DNA of 64,000 nt from an uncultured Acetobacteraceae bacterium (GCA_903907955.1 CAIVPZ010000016.1:59917-123916), one strand, 5' to 3'. Counted from the first letter of the stretch, positions 16,679 through 26,284 are shown. The notes: a model not told the origin generated them from the sequence alone. Numbers and translations are program-made.

Positions 16679-19464
16679 CCGCAATCCGGTTCGAACTCGA
16701 CGGCCAACCGGCCGAGGCGCGGCCGGGCGAGACGATCTGGCAGGTGGCGACCCGGCTCGGCACCGACATCCCGCATCTCTGCCACACCCCCGCGCCGGGC
16801 TACCGGCCGGACGGCAATTGCCGCGCCTGCGTGGTGGAGGTGGAAGGCGAGCGGGTGCTCACCGCATCCTGCCAGCGGGTCGCCAGCCCCGGCATGAAGG
16901 TGCGCACCGCCAGCGAACGCGCCCGCGCGGCCCGGCGCATGGTGATTGAACTGCTGCTGGCCGACCAGCCGGCGCGCGCGGCGGCGCATGATCCGGCGTC
17001 GCGCTTCTGGCGCTGGGCGGATGCACTGGGGGTGAGCGACAGCCGCTTCCCGAAGCTGCCCCGCTGGAGCGGCGATGCCAGCCACCCGGCGATGCGGGTG
17101 AACCTCGATGCCTGCATCCAGTGCGGCCTGTGCCTGCGCGCCTGCCGCGAGGTGCAGGTCAACGACGTCATCGGTATGGCGTTCCGCAACGCCGCGACCA
17201 AAGTGGTGTTCGACCTCGACGACCCGATGGGGGACTCGAGCTGCGTGGGCTGCGGCGAATGCGTGCAGGCCTGCCCGACCGGCGCGCTGATGCCGTCCGC
17301 TTATCTCGACCCACGGCAGCACCGCACGGTCTGGCCGGAGCGGTCGGTGGACTCGCTGTGCCCGTATTGCGGCGTCGGCTGCCAGATGACCTATCACGTG
17401 GCCGGCGGGCGGGTGGTGTATGCCGAGGGGCGCGACGGCCCGGCCAACCACGGCCGGCTGTGCGTGAAGGGGCGGTTCGGCTTCGACTACATCCATCACC
17501 CGCACCGGCTGACCCAGCCGCTGCTGCGGCTGCCCGGCGCACCCAAAGGCATGCCGGTCGATCCGGCCAACCCCTGGACCCATTTCCGCCCCGCGAGCTG
17601 GGAGGAGGCGCTGGATCGCGCCGCCGGCGGGCTGGCGCGCCTTCGCGACGCGCATGGCGGGCGGGCGCTGGCCGGGTTCGGCTCGGCCAAGGGGTCGAAC
17701 GAGGAAGCCTGGCTGTTCCAGAAACTGGTGCGCACCGGCTTCGGCTCGAACAACGTCGATCACTGCACAAGGATGTGCCACGCCTCCTCGGTGGCGGCGC
17801 TGATGGAGGGGCTGAATTCCGGCGCGGTATCCGCCCCGTTCGCCGCCGCGCTGGAGGCCGACTGCATCATCGTCATCGGCGCCAACCCGGCGGTGAACCA
17901 TCCGGTGGCGGCCAGCTTCATCCGCAACGCCGTGCAGCAGCGCGGCGCGAAGCTGGTGGTGATCGACCCGCGGCGTCAGGCGCTGTCGCGGCTGGCCACC
18001 CACCACCTGGCGTTCCGGCCGGGCAGCGACGTCGCCCTGCTGACCGCGCTGCTGCATGTGATCATCGAGGAAGGGCTGACCGACCCGGGCTACATCGCCG
18101 CCCATGTGGACGGGTTCGAGGCGCTGAAGGCGCGTATCGGCGGGTTTTCGCCGGAACGCATGGCGCCGGTCTGCGGCATCCCGGCCGCGACACTGCGCGA
18201 CGTGGCGCGGCTGTATGCCACGTCGCGCGCCGCGCTGATCTTCTGGGGCATGGGCATCAGCCAGCACGTGCACGGCACCGACAATGCCCGCTGCCTGATC
18301 GCGCTGGCGCTCATCACCGGGCAGATCGGCCGGCCCGGCACCGGGCTGCATCCGCTGCGCGGCCAGAACAACGTGCAGGGCGCCTCGGATGCCGGGCTGA
18401 TTCCGATGTTCTACCCCGACTACCGCCCGGTGGAGCGGCCGGAAATCCGCGCCGTCTTCGCGGCGGCCTGGGGACGCCCGCTCGATCCGCAGCGCGGCCT
18501 GACGGTGGTGGAGGTCATGCATGCCATCCACGCCGGCAGCATCCGCGGCATGTACATCGAAGGGGAAAACCCGGCGATGTCCGATCCCGACCTGAACCAC
18601 GCGCGCGCCGCCCTGGCGAAGCTGGAACACCTGGTGGTGCAGGACCTGTTCCTCACGGAAACCGCCTGCTTCGCCGATGTGGTGCTGCCGGCCTCGGCCT
18701 TTGCCGAGAAAGGCGGCAGCTTCACCAACACCGACCGCCGCGTGCAACTGGCCCGCCCGGTGCTGGCCCCGCCCGGCGCGGCGCGGCAGGACTGGTGGAT
18801 CATCCAGCAGATGGCGCGCCGGCTCGGCCTGGACTGGAACTATGCCGGACCGGAGGAGGTGTTCGCCGAGATGGCGACGTTGATGCCGTCGCTGGCCAAC
18901 ATCACCTGGGAGCGGCTGGAGCGGGAAGGGGCGGTGACCTATCCGGTGGACGGGCCGGACAGTCCGGGCCGCGCCATCATCTTCACCGCCGGCTTCCCGA
19001 CCGCGAACGGGCGCGCCCGCCTCGTGCCGGCCGATCCGGCGCCGCCCGACGAACTGCCGGACGACGATTATCCGCTGGTGCTGTCCACCGGGCGGATCCT
19101 GGAACACTGGCACACCGGTTCGATGACGCGGCGGGCCGGCGTGCTCGATGCCATCGAGCCGGAGGCGGTGGCGTTGATGGCGCCGCGGCAGATCGGCCGC
19201 ATGGGGCTGACGGCGGGCGGCATGATCCGCATCGCGACGCGGCGGGGCGCGGTGGCGGTGCGGCTGCGCGCCGACCGCGATGTGCCGGAGGGCATGGTGT
19301 TCATGCCGTTCTGCTTCGCCGAGGGCGCCGCCAACCTGCTGACCAACGCCGCGCTGGACCCGTTCGGGAAGATACCGGAGTTCAAGTTCTGCGCGGCGCG
19401 GGTGAGCGCCGCACAGGAAGGCCAGGGCGCTGCCCTGGACCCGCAGGTTGACCCCATTCCATAA
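16675..19464 (+). CDS. fdh1A: NAD-dependent formate dehydrogenase alpha subunit (molybdopterin)
   Basis: A 929-residue catalytic subunit that oxidises formate to CO2. Domains in order: an N-terminal [2Fe-2S] ferredoxin (CHTPAPGYRPDGNCRAC), a two-cluster ferredoxin (CIQCGLCLRAC and CVGCGECVQACPTGAL), a [4Fe-4S] motif at the start of the large domain (CPYCGVGCQMTY), then the bis-MGD domain. The metal ligand is the Cys of RMCHASSVAALMEGL, followed by the catalytic His, so this is a cysteine rather than a selenocysteine enzyme. The start overlaps the beta gene (ATGA), implying coupled translation. The last 15 residues (EGQGAALDPQVDPIP) are encoded by an intergenic-type palindromic repeat. fdsC/fdhD and fdsD are not next to it. 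Confidence 0.95.
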   Translation: MTAIRFELDGQPAEARPGETIWQVATRLGTDIPHLCHTPAPGYRPDGNCRACVVEVEGERVLTASCQRVASPGMKVRTASERARAARRMVIELLLADQPARAAAHDPASRFWRWADALGVSDSRFPKLPRWSGDASHPAMRVNLDACIQCGLCLRACREVQVNDVIGMAFRNAATKVVFDLDDPMGDSSCVGCGECVQACPTGALMPSAYLDPRQHRTVWPERSVDSLCPYCGVGCQMTYHVAGGRVVYAEGRDGPANHGRLCVKGRFGFDYIHHPHRLTQPLLRLPGAPKGMPVDPANPWTHFRPASWEEALDRAAGGLARLRDAHGGRALAGFGSAKGSNEEAWLFQKLVRTGFGSNNVDHCTRMCHASSVAALMEGLNSGAVSAPFAAALEADCIIVIGANPAVNHPVAASFIRNAVQQRGAKLVVIDPRRQALSRLATHHLAFRPGSDVALLTALLHVIIEEGLTDPGYIAAHVDGFEALKARIGGFSPERMAPVCGIPAATLRDVARLYATSRAALIFWGMGISQHVHGTDNARCLIALALITGQIGRPGTGLHPLRGQNNVQGASDAGLIPMFYPDYRPVERPEIRAVFAAAWGRPLDPQRGLTVVEVMHAIHAGSIRGMYIEGENPAMSDPDLNHARAALAKLEHLVVQDLFLTETACFADVVLPASAFAEKGGSFTNTDRRVQLARPVLAPPGAARQDWWIIQQMARRLGLDWNYAGPEEVFAEMATLMPSLANITWERLEREGAVTYPVDGPDSPGRAIIFTAGFPTANGRARLVPADPAPPDELPDDDYPLVLSTGRILEHWHTGSMTRRAGVLDAIEPEAVALMAPRQIGRMGLTAGGMIRIATRRGAVAVRLRADRDVPEGMVFMPFCFAEGAANLLTNAALDPFGKIPEFKFCAARVSAAQEGQGAALDPQVDPIP

Positions 19465-19525
19465 GGGTTCCAAGGGCCTGTGGCCCTTGGCGGGTCCAGG
19501 GCGGAGCCCTGTTGGGGTTCGGGGC
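19422..19525. repeat. GC-rich palindromic repeat cluster, copy 1
   Basis: A chain of hairpins: CCAGGGCGCTGCCCTGG, then CCAAGGGCCTGTGGCCCTTGG split around its centre, then a partial CAGGGCGGAGCCCTG. The same kind of cluster, with shared text such as CCCTGGACCCGCA and GACCCCATTCC, is at 28420-28556. The first hairpin lies inside the 3' end of the formate dehydrogenase alpha gene and encodes its C-terminal tail. The rest fills the gap to nfeD and may end the transcript. Confidence 0.75.
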
Positions 19526-19594
19526 AACGCCACGATAGGATGCCTTCACCCGATTGCCATTTGGCCGACCGCGCGTTCGCGTGACACAACAGCC

Positions 19595-20977
19595 ATGATG
19601 GCCCATTCGGACAGGTCCAGGCGACGACAACGCACGCAGGCGGCATGGCTCCAGGCGTCCATGGCGGCGCTGCTGGCCGTGGCTCTGCTGCTCGCGCCGC
19701 TGCGGGCGGGCGCCGCCGCCGGGGAAGCCTTCGTGGTGGCGCTGGAAGGGCCGATCGGCCCGGCCTCGGCCGACTACGTGGTGCGCAGCCTGAACGACGC
19801 CGCGGCAGCGCACGCCGCCGCGGTGGTGTTGCGGCTGGACACCCCCGGCGGCCTGGACACCGCCATGCGGACCATCATCCGCGCCATGCTGGCCTCGCCG
19901 GTGCCGGTGCTCGGCTATGTCGCTCCGGCCGGCGCCCGGGCGGCCAGCGCCGGCACCTATATCCTGTATGCCAGCGCGCTGGCGGCGATGGCGCCCGGCA
20001 CCAATCTCGGCGCCGCCACGCCGGTGGCGCTGTTCGGCGACACGCCGTTGCCGGACGAACTGCGCCAGCGCGCCGCCGAAGCCCCGTCCGCCCTGCCGAC
20101 GGCGGAGGCGGAACGGGCCAAGATCACCAACGATGCCGCCGCCTATATCCGCGGCCTGGCCACCCTGCACGGCCGCAATGCCGAGTGGGCCGAGCGGGCG
20201 GTGCGCGAGGCGGTAAGCCTGCCCTACGACGCGGCGCTGCGCGAGCACGTGGCCGATCTGGTGGCCCCCGGCGTGGCCGACCTGCTCGCCGCCGCCGACG
20301 GCCGCATGGTGCTGGTCGCCGGCCAGAGCGTGCGGCTCGCCACCGCCGGTGCCGCAATGCGCGAGGTGGTGCCGGACTGGCGCGACCGCCTGCTGGGCGT
20401 GCTGACCGATCCGTCGATCCTGTATCTGCTGCTGCTGGCCGGGGCGGCGGGGGTGGTGTTCGAACTGACCCATCCCGGCATCTACGCCCCCGGGGTGCTG
20501 GGCACGATCTGCCTGGTGCTGGCCGGCTACGGGCTGAATCTGCTGCCGATCGACTATGCCGGGGTGGCGCTGGCACTGTTCGGCCTGGGGCTGATGGCCG
20601 CCGAGGCGTTCGTGCCGTCGTTCGGCGCCTTCGTGCTGGGGGGCGCGGCGGCGTTCGTGATCGGCTCGCTGATGATGTTCCGCGACCCGGTGCTGCGTCC
20701 GCCGCCCGAGGCCATCGTCGGGGCCACGCTGGTCAGCATGGGGGTGTTCGGTCTCGTGCTGGGCGCGCTGCTGGCCGTGCGCCGGCGGCCGGTGGTGACC
20801 GGCGACGCCGACCTGCTGGGTGCCGAGGGCCGCGTCACCGCCTGGCACGGGCCTGCGGGCCAGGTGCTGGTGCGCGGCGAATACTGGACGGCGCGGGCGG
20901 CACGCCCGCTCGCGGTGGGCGAGGCGGTGCGTGTCACGGCGCGCGATGGTCTGTCATTGCTGGTGGAAGCGCGCTGA
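19595..20977 (+). CDS. nfeD: NfeD-family membrane serine protease (ClpP-class)
   Basis: A 460-residue full-length NfeD protein. It starts with a signal/membrane segment (about residues 20-42) followed by a periplasmic ClpP-like protease domain. The domain has [20 protein letters not shown], the catalytic Ser118 in [15 protein letters not shown] and Lys176 in [15 protein letters not shown]. Four to five membrane helices follow (about 270-400). The C-terminal OB-fold ([23 protein letters not shown]) ends the protein. The paired slipin gene is 28 bases downstream, the usual arrangement; in archaeal pairs NfeD cleaves the stomatin partner. Two adjacent ATGs (19595, 19598) could start it. Confidence 0.9.
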   Translation: MMAHSDRSRRRQRTQAAWLQASMAALLAVALLLAPLRAGAAAGEAFVVALEGPIGPASADYVVRSLNDAAAAHAAAVVLRLDTPGGLDTAMRTIIRAMLASPVPVLGYVAPAGARAASAGTYILYASALAAMAPGTNLGAATPVALFGDTPLPDELRQRAAEAPSALPTAEAERAKITNDAAAYIRGLATLHGRNAEWAERAVREAVSLPYDAALREHVADLVAPGVADLLAAADGRMVLVAGQSVRLATAGAAMREVVPDWRDRLLGVLTDPSILYLLLLAGAAGVVFELTHPGIYAPGVLGTICLVLAGYGLNLLPIDYAGVALALFGLGLMAAEAFVPSFGAFVLGGAAAFVIGSLMMFRDPVLRPPPEAIVGATLVSMGVFGLVLGALLAVRRRPVVTGDADLLGAEGRVTAWHGPAGQVLVRGEYWTARAARPLAVGEAVRVTARDGLSLLVEAR

Positions 20978-21005
20978 CGCCGCCGCCGGCCGGGAGGGTG
21001 CGACA

Positions 21006-21773
21006 ATGCTGATGGGTGCGGGCAATTTCCTGACGCTGCTGGCTCTGGGTCTGGTCCTGTTCATCGGGGCTTCGGCCGTGCGCATCATGCGCGAGTACCA
21101 GCGGGCGGTGATGTTCACGCTGGGCCGCTTCACCGGCGTGAAGGGACCCGGGCTGATCTTCGTCATCCCCTACATCCAGCAGATGGTGCGGGTGGACCTG
21201 CGCACGGTGGTGCTGGACGTGCCGAGCCAGGACGTGATCTCGCGCGACAACGTCTCGGTGAAGGTCAACGCCGTGCTGTATTTCCGCGTGGTGGACGCCG
21301 ACCGGGCGATCATCCAGGTGGAGAATTTCCTGCTCGCCACCAGCCAGCTGGCGCAGACCACGCTGCGGTCGGTGCTGGGCAAGCACACGCTGGACGAGAT
21401 GCTGGCCGAACGCGACCGGCTGAACAGCGATATCCAGGAAATCCTGGACGCGCAGACCGAAACCTGGGGGATCAAGGTGTCCTCGGTCGAGATCAAGCAG
21501 GTCGATCTGAACGATACCATGGTGCGCGCCATCGGCCGGCAGGCCGAGGCGGAGCGGCTGCGGCGGGCGAAGATCATCAACGCCGAAGGCGAGCAACAGG
21601 CGGCCGAGAAGCTCACCGAGGCGGCGCGGATATTGTCGACCACGCCGGGGGCCATGCAGTTGCGCTACCTGGGCACGCTGGGCGAGATCGCCAACGACAA
21701 GAATTCCACCATCATCTTCCCGTTCCCGATCGACCTGGCGAAGATGATCGGTGCCATCACACCGGACCGGTGA
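21006..21773 (+). CDS. Slipin (stomatin/prohibitin-like SPFH protein)
   Basis: A 255-residue SPFH protein. An N-terminal membrane hairpin ([22 protein letters not shown]) anchors it, then the SPFH core: [60 protein letters not shown] and a coiled-coil region [26 protein letters not shown]. It forms an operon with nfeD (28-base gap, GGGAGGG ribosome site) and is its expected membrane partner and substrate in organising membrane domains. Length matches the family. Confidence 0.93.
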   Translation: MLMGAGNFLTLLALGLVLFIGASAVRIMREYQRAVMFTLGRFTGVKGPGLIFVIPYIQQMVRVDLRTVVLDVPSQDVISRDNVSVKVNAVLYFRVVDADRAIIQVENFLLATSQLAQTTLRSVLGKHTLDEMLAERDRLNSDIQEILDAQTETWGIKVSSVEIKQVDLNDTMVRAIGRQAEAERLRRAKIINAEGEQQAAEKLTEAARILSTTPGAMQLRYLGTLGEIANDKNSTIIFPFPIDLAKMIGAITPDR

Positions 21774-21809
21774 ACCGGCGGGCAGTCGGCTGCGACGGAG
21801 GATGACGAC

Positions 21810-23390
21810 ATGCGAACCAGGCAATCGCGTTGCGGCATGCGCCCGGCGCTGCTGCTCGCCGCGGCAACCTTCGGGTGGGTGGCCGCCGCTGCGCTGCCCG
21901 CCCGCCGCGCCCAGGCGGAGGCGGCGAATGTTGGCCCGGGTCTGTATATGGAACGGGTGGCCGACTGCATGGCCTGCCACACCATCCCCGGCGGCACCCC
22001 GTTCGCCGGCGGGCGGGAGATCGGCACGCCCTACGGCACGCTGAGTTCCCCCAACATCACGCCGGACCCGGATACCGGCATCGGCGGCTGGAGCGACGAC
22101 CAGTTCTACGGCGCGTTGCATGACGGCATCGGCCATGGCGGGGAATACCTGTATCCCGTCATGCCGTTCACCTCCTACACGCGGATGACGCGCGCGGATG
22201 TGCTGGCGATCAAAGCCTACCTGTTTTCACTGAAACCGGTGTTCGCGCCGCGCGCGCCGAGCGGGCTGGAATTTCCCTTCGACATCCGCGCCACGCTGTT
22301 CGTCTGGCGGGAGCTGTTCTTCACCCCGGGCACCTTCCAGCCCAACCCCGCCCACTCCGCCGCATGGAACCGCGGCGCCTATCTGGTGCAGGGGGCCGGC
22401 CATTGCGGCGAGTGCCATTCGCCGCGCAACCTCCTGGGGGCGACGGAAACCGGCGCCAGCCTGTCGGGCGGCCAGGTGCAGCAATGGCTGGCGCCGAACA
22501 TCTCCTCCGATCCGCTCGACGGCATCGGCAGCCGCTCGGTGGCCGATATCGCCGCCTTCCTGCACACCGGCGCCACCCGGACGATGGGGGTTGCCTTCGG
22601 GCCGATGGCGGAAGTGGTCCATGATTCGCTGGCCTACCTGACCGAACCGGACCTGCACGCCATTGCGGTGTTCCTGAAGGACGGGCCGGACCGCAAATCC
22701 CCGGCAGGCGGACCGGTCAGCACGCCGGCAGCCCTGCACGCCGGGCAGACGCTGTATCTCACCTACTGCGCCATGTGCCATCAGGACCACGGCAGCGGCA
22801 TTCCCGGGGCAATCCCGAACCTGGCGGGCAACGCCGCCATCACCGCGGCGCGGCCCAACGACATCATTGCCGCGGTGCTGAACGGCCTGCACGGCACTGG
22901 CGGCTATGCCACCATGCCGGGTTTCGCCGGCGCGCTGAGCGATCGCAACATCGCCGACATCGCCAACTACATCCGCATCGCCTGGGGCAACCGGGCGGTT
23001 GCGGACGCCTCGCCCGCACTGGTCGCCACGCTGCGCGCGGCCTCGCCGGTCGGCGTCGCCGGAAGCGAGGCGGCCCGAGCGTTCGACTGCCCCAGGGTGG
23101 GCCAGATCATCATCCCCGGCGTGCTGGCCAGTGCCGCCGAGGCGGATTATGTGGCCGGCGGCGACCTGACCGGCCGGATCAACAGCCTGATCGCCATGCT
23201 GCGGACGCAGACACCGGGCATTGGCGCGGCAAAGCTGACCAACACGGTGATCGCCGCCGCCTGCCCGGCGGTTGCCGGCAACCCCGGCCTGACCCCCGCC
23301 CAGAAACGCAGCCGGTTGCTGCAGATCAACGAAATCGTGCAGGACAATATCGCGGCGAACCCGCCGCCGGCTGCCCGGCCCAGGCAATAG
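21810..23390 (+). CDS. Triheme c-type cytochrome, alcohol dehydrogenase AdhB-like
   Basis: A 526-residue exported cytochrome with three heme c sites: CMACH, CGECH and CAMCH. Each domain has a candidate Met axial ligand (VMPFTSYTRM, TRTMGVAFGPM, YATMPGFAG). An N-terminal signal peptide (about residues 8-38, ALLLAAATFGWVAAAALPARRAQA) leads it to the periplasm. The domain order matches the cytochrome subunit of membrane-bound acetic-acid-bacterial dehydrogenases, which passes electrons to ubiquinone. Beyond the third heme there is an extra segment of about 110 residues with two cysteines (FDCPRVG and AAACPAVAG) and no heme motif. No dehydrogenase subunit is next to it, so the electron donor is unknown. 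Confidence 0.87.
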   Translation: MRTRQSRCGMRPALLLAAATFGWVAAAALPARRAQAEAANVGPGLYMERVADCMACHTIPGGTPFAGGREIGTPYGTLSSPNITPDPDTGIGGWSDDQFYGALHDGIGHGGEYLYPVMPFTSYTRMTRADVLAIKAYLFSLKPVFAPRAPSGLEFPFDIRATLFVWRELFFTPGTFQPNPAHSAAWNRGAYLVQGAGHCGECHSPRNLLGATETGASLSGGQVQQWLAPNISSDPLDGIGSRSVADIAAFLHTGATRTMGVAFGPMAEVVHDSLAYLTEPDLHAIAVFLKDGPDRKSPAGGPVSTPAALHAGQTLYLTYCAMCHQDHGSGIPGAIPNLAGNAAITAARPNDIIAAVLNGLHGTGGYATMPGFAGALSDRNIADIANYIRIAWGNRAVADASPALVATLRAASPVGVAGSEAARAFDCPRVGQIIIPGVLASAAEADYVAGGDLTGRINSLIAMLRTQTPGIGAAKLTNTVIAAACPAVAGNPGLTPAQKRSRLLQINEIVQDNIAANPPPAARPRQ

Positions 23391-23402
23391 GCGAACGGCG
23401 CG

Positions 23403-24086
23403 TCAGGGCGGAACTGCGGCTGCGGCGGCCTGGATGGCCTTGAGGTAATCAAGCAGTATCCGCACCGGCTTCAGCAAGCCCAGCAGGGAGACGGCACTCA
23501 GCAGGCCGAAGGCCGTGGCAATCTCAGGCGACCAGAGCGCCGAGAGGTCGGGCTGCCCCCGCAACCGGCTGGCCGCCAGCGTGTACACGGCAATCAGCGG
23601 CATCGTGCCGATGCAGGTCGCCAGCGCGAAGGGCACGATGCCGATGGCGAAGGCACCGCAGAACGCGGTGATCAGCGGATTGGGAATCCAGGGCGAACTG
23701 CGCAACAACAGCAACGTCACAAAGACGTTCCCGGCATCGACCCGCTTGCGGACGTCGCTCGGCGTGATGGCGGAACGGAAGAAACAAAACGCGCCGACGG
23801 AACCGGCGGTGGTGGCCAGAGCCGCAATGATGGTCCCTTCAACCGGGCCATAGTAGTAGCCGAAGGCGATATAGAACAGCGGCCCCGGCGGAAGCGAAAA
23901 GAAAACGCTGAGGGCGGATGCGGTGAACAGGGTCGCGGCGCCGACGACATGCGGAACCGCCCCCGCCCATCCGTTCGGATCGCCGCCGGCGAGCAGCAAG
24001 GCCTGGATTTCGACGCTGAATGTCTTGCAGACCGCGAAGCCGATCACCAGCACAGCCACATAGGCAAGCTGGGCAACCCGCCGCAT
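23403..24086 (-). CDS. VTT/TVP38-type integral membrane protein
   Basis: A protein of about 227 residues with five to six hydrophobic segments. The central block SVFFSLPPGPLFYIAFGYYYGPVEGTIIAALATTAGSVGAFCFF, followed by LRSSPWIPNPLITAFCGAF, follows the VTT (SNARE-associated, DedA/TVP38) pattern, in which re-entrant loops with GxxxG and P-N residues are typical. VTT proteins move lipids or ions across membranes; the substrate is unknown. It is 27 bases downstream of the PLP-enzyme gene on the same strand, so the two are probably one operon. A TTG at 24098 is an alternative start. Confidence 0.75.
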   Translation of the reverse strand: MRRVAQLAYVAVLVIGFAVCKTFSVEIQALLLAGGDPNGWAGAVPHVVGAATLFTASALSVFFSLPPGPLFYIAFGYYYGPVEGTIIAALATTAGSVGAFCFFRSAITPSDVRKRVDAGNVFVTLLLLRSSPWIPNPLITAFCGAFAIGIVPFALATCIGTMPLIAVYTLAASRLRGQPDLSALWSPEIATAFGLLSAVSLLGLLKPVRILLDYLKAIQAAAAAVPP

Positions 24087-24113
24087 TCCTGAACTCAAAT
24101 CGATATGTCCGTA

Positions 24114-25595
24114 TCATGCCTGGGCCAGCCGGCTTTGAATGTCCGCGGGCAAATCCTTTGCCCAGGCATCGTTTTCGGTCAGCAGGGTTTCGAAGGGGAA
24201 GCGCTGGTAGGTGTTCCAGAACAGCACCCGCCGACCTGCCAGGAGGCGGTTTTCGCCATACCGCGTGAGGGTATTGAATGACTTGGCCGAGAAGGTGCCA
24301 TCCAGCACCAGCCCGGCCTGCCGCGCCAGCCGGGCGCCCTCGGCGACGCTGGCGGACATCTTTCCATAGGCGGGCCGCCAGGTGTCGTTGTCGTATGAAA
24401 ACCGGTCCTTCAGGATATCCTCGGGCGTGACGTTGCCGCCGACCAGCCCGAGTTTCCTGATCCACGGCATCGCCTGTGCCAACAGGTGCCTGGCGTGCGC
24501 GATGTCGAACGGCTCGGTGACATCGCCATTGACGACGAGCCTGGCCAGCACGCTCTTGTCCTGCGAACAGGTGGCGACGATGCGGGTCGGCCACCCCAGC
24601 AGATAAAACCCGACGGCCAGGCCCATGGCGGTGCCGCCGGTGCCGATCGGCAGGAAGACGAAATCCGGCGGGCCGTCCAGCGCGCAGGACCGGCTTTCGA
24701 TCTGCCGGGCCAGTTCCATCGCCGCCTCGACATGGCCGAGCACGGACAACGGCGATGAGCCGCCCGGATCGATGAAACCTTCGGTGCTGCGCTGCGTCGT
24801 CTTGTTCAACTGGCTGTGCAGCTTGATGGACAGGCCGACCGCGGCGTCGCCTTCCAGGAACCTCAGGTCCACCCCGGTGGCGGCAAGCAGCCGCAGCTTG
24901 ACGCGCACGTTCTCGGTGATGGCCTGCGGGTACAGATTGAGCACGACATCCATGCCATCGGGTCCGGGCGCCGCATGGAACTGGGCGAACCGGGCCGTCA
25001 ACGCCAGATGGGCGCAGTGGTTGCTGCCGTAGGCCCCGTGGGAATAGACCCTCCTGACACCGCCATAATAGAGGTTCGGCATCAGGAATTCGTATTTTCG
25101 GACCTTGTTGCCGTAGATGGCGATGTGGTCGCTGCCCTCGTCCTTGATGAACAGATGCTCGGTGCCGGCCAGTGCCCGCAGGTCCCGATTGGCGGCGACG
25201 ACGGAACTCGGGCGTTCGAACATCGGCGCCCACGGCAGCACCGCCTTGCCGCGGCCAACCAGGAACTGGCGCTCGCCCAGCCATCCCTCGGTGGCCCGGG
25301 CGTCCAGGGCCAGGGAAGCGTCGAAGGCGTTGGCGATCTGCAACGGGTGGCGGGTGTTCTCGCCGTGCTGGACCCAGGGGAACCGCTCGGCCAGCGCCGG
25401 CACCACCCGCGCATCGCCCCTGAACTGGGGCAGCAGGGCGGCGCCGAAGAAGTTTTCGGCGTGGACGCCGGCCTGCTCAGGCCAAAGCGACGCTACGCTG
25501 CTGGTGCCATAGGCACCTGCCATAGCGGCCCCCACGCCGAGCACCCGGCGCCGCGACAACAAGCCCAAAGGCGCCTGGAAAGATGCGGCACTCAA
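24114..25595 (-). CDS. Tat-signal PLP enzyme of the D-cysteine desulfhydrase/ACC deaminase type
   Basis: A protein of about 493 residues of PLP fold type II. The catalytic Lys lies in AIYGNKVRKYEFLMPN, matching the GGNKxRK motif of ACC deaminase and D-cysteine desulfhydrase. Later marks are YGSNHCAHLAL and the phosphate-binding glycines in FLPIGTGGTAMGLAVG. The N-terminus has a twin-arginine signal: SRRRVLGVGAAMAGAYGTSS. That predicts export of a folded, cofactor-loaded enzyme, unusual for this family. TTG 25595 is preferred as start because of GGAGAG just upstream; a longer frame from TTG 25637 would read through the shared element. The substrate is not determined. The VTT gene follows. Confidence 0.8.
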   Translation of the reverse strand: MSAASFQAPLGLLSRRRVLGVGAAMAGAYGTSSVASLWPEQAGVHAENFFGAALLPQFRGDARVVPALAERFPWVQHGENTRHPLQIANAFDASLALDARATEGWLGERQFLVGRGKAVLPWAPMFERPSSVVAANRDLRALAGTEHLFIKDEGSDHIAIYGNKVRKYEFLMPNLYYGGVRRVYSHGAYGSNHCAHLALTARFAQFHAAPGPDGMDVVLNLYPQAITENVRVKLRLLAATGVDLRFLEGDAAVGLSIKLHSQLNKTTQRSTEGFIDPGGSSPLSVLGHVEAAMELARQIESRSCALDGPPDFVFLPIGTGGTAMGLAVGFYLLGWPTRIVATCSQDKSVLARLVVNGDVTEPFDIAHARHLLAQAMPWIRKLGLVGGNVTPEDILKDRFSYDNDTWRPAYGKMSASVAEGARLARQAGLVLDGTFSAKSFNTLTRYGENRLLAGRRVLFWNTYQRFPFETLLTENDAWAKDLPADIQSRLAQA

Positions 25596-25620
25596 ATGCT
25601 CTCTCCAAATTCTGGGAGGA

Positions 25621-25660
25621 GGTGCCCAGCCAGACAACCCAGTTGCAGCTTAACTTAACA
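25621..25660. repeat. Bipartite shared element, copy B
   Basis: The GGTGCCCAGCCAG block (25621-25633) is identical to 12666-12678. Three bases later, the block 25637-25660, ending TTAACTTAACA, matches 19 of 24 bases of 12699-12722. It lies in the leader of the PLP-enzyme gene, 26 bases upstream of the preferred start. Copy A has an extra 17 bases between the blocks. Confidence 0.6.
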
Positions 25661-25958
25661 TAATGCAAATGATAAAACAAGGACGTAACGTTCCCAGCGG
25701 TCGGAGCATTAACAGATTCAGGAAAAATTTCCCTAATTGCCCCGCCGCCGCCGCCCGGCCTGCGGTCGTGGTCCCGGGGCGAGGATGCCGTCCCGCTGCC
25801 ACGCATCAGGTCGATGCAGCCGCTCCGGTCCGGTTTCCGGCAACGCCGCCGTTGACAATCAATGACATGGAGCAGGCGGGGACATGGAGCAGGCGGGACG
25901 GCCGAAGATCGGCTATCATTCCCGAGGCAAACCTGGAGCGAGCGATTTGGGCCACGAC

Positions 25959-26273
25959 ATGATTCGCCGGGTGAAACGCTTTGCCACCCTGGCGCTTGGC
26001 TGCCTCATGGCGCTGGCCATCGCCAGTGCGTCCGCACAACCTGTCGGGCGCGATGGCCCGGGCTGCGGAGAAAATCCGGCCGACTGGTGTTCCGCCCCGC
26101 CCGGCGACCCGTGCGGCCGGCATAAGGACGTCAAAGCCTGCAAGGCCGATCCGCGCTGCGTCGGGATGCCATACCATGGTGAATCGGTCGTCGCCTGCAA
26201 AGCCGGCGACCGGGGTTTCTCGCCCAACTGTCCGACGGTTGGCTGCCGGAGCGCGCCGCCCGGCACGCACTGA
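25959..26273 (+). CDS. Small secreted cysteine-rich protein
   Basis: A 104-residue protein with a clear signal peptide (MIRRVKRFATLALGCLMALAIASASA) and about 78 mature residues with eight cysteines: GPGC, DWC, DPC, KAC, PRC, VAC, PNC and VGC. The even number suggests four disulfides in the periplasm or outside the cell. No known toxin, inhibitor or metal-binding family was recognised. TTG 25947 with GGAG upstream is an alternative start. The 300 bases before it contain shared element B and otherwise nothing I can identify. It is convergent with pbpC, with only 11 bases between. Confidence 0.7.
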   Translation: MIRRVKRFATLALGCLMALAIASASAQPVGRDGPGCGENPADWCSAPPGDPCGRHKDVKACKADPRCVGMPYHGESVVACKAGDRGFSPNCPTVGCRSAPPGTH

Positions 26274-26284
26274 GCAGGCGCCCG

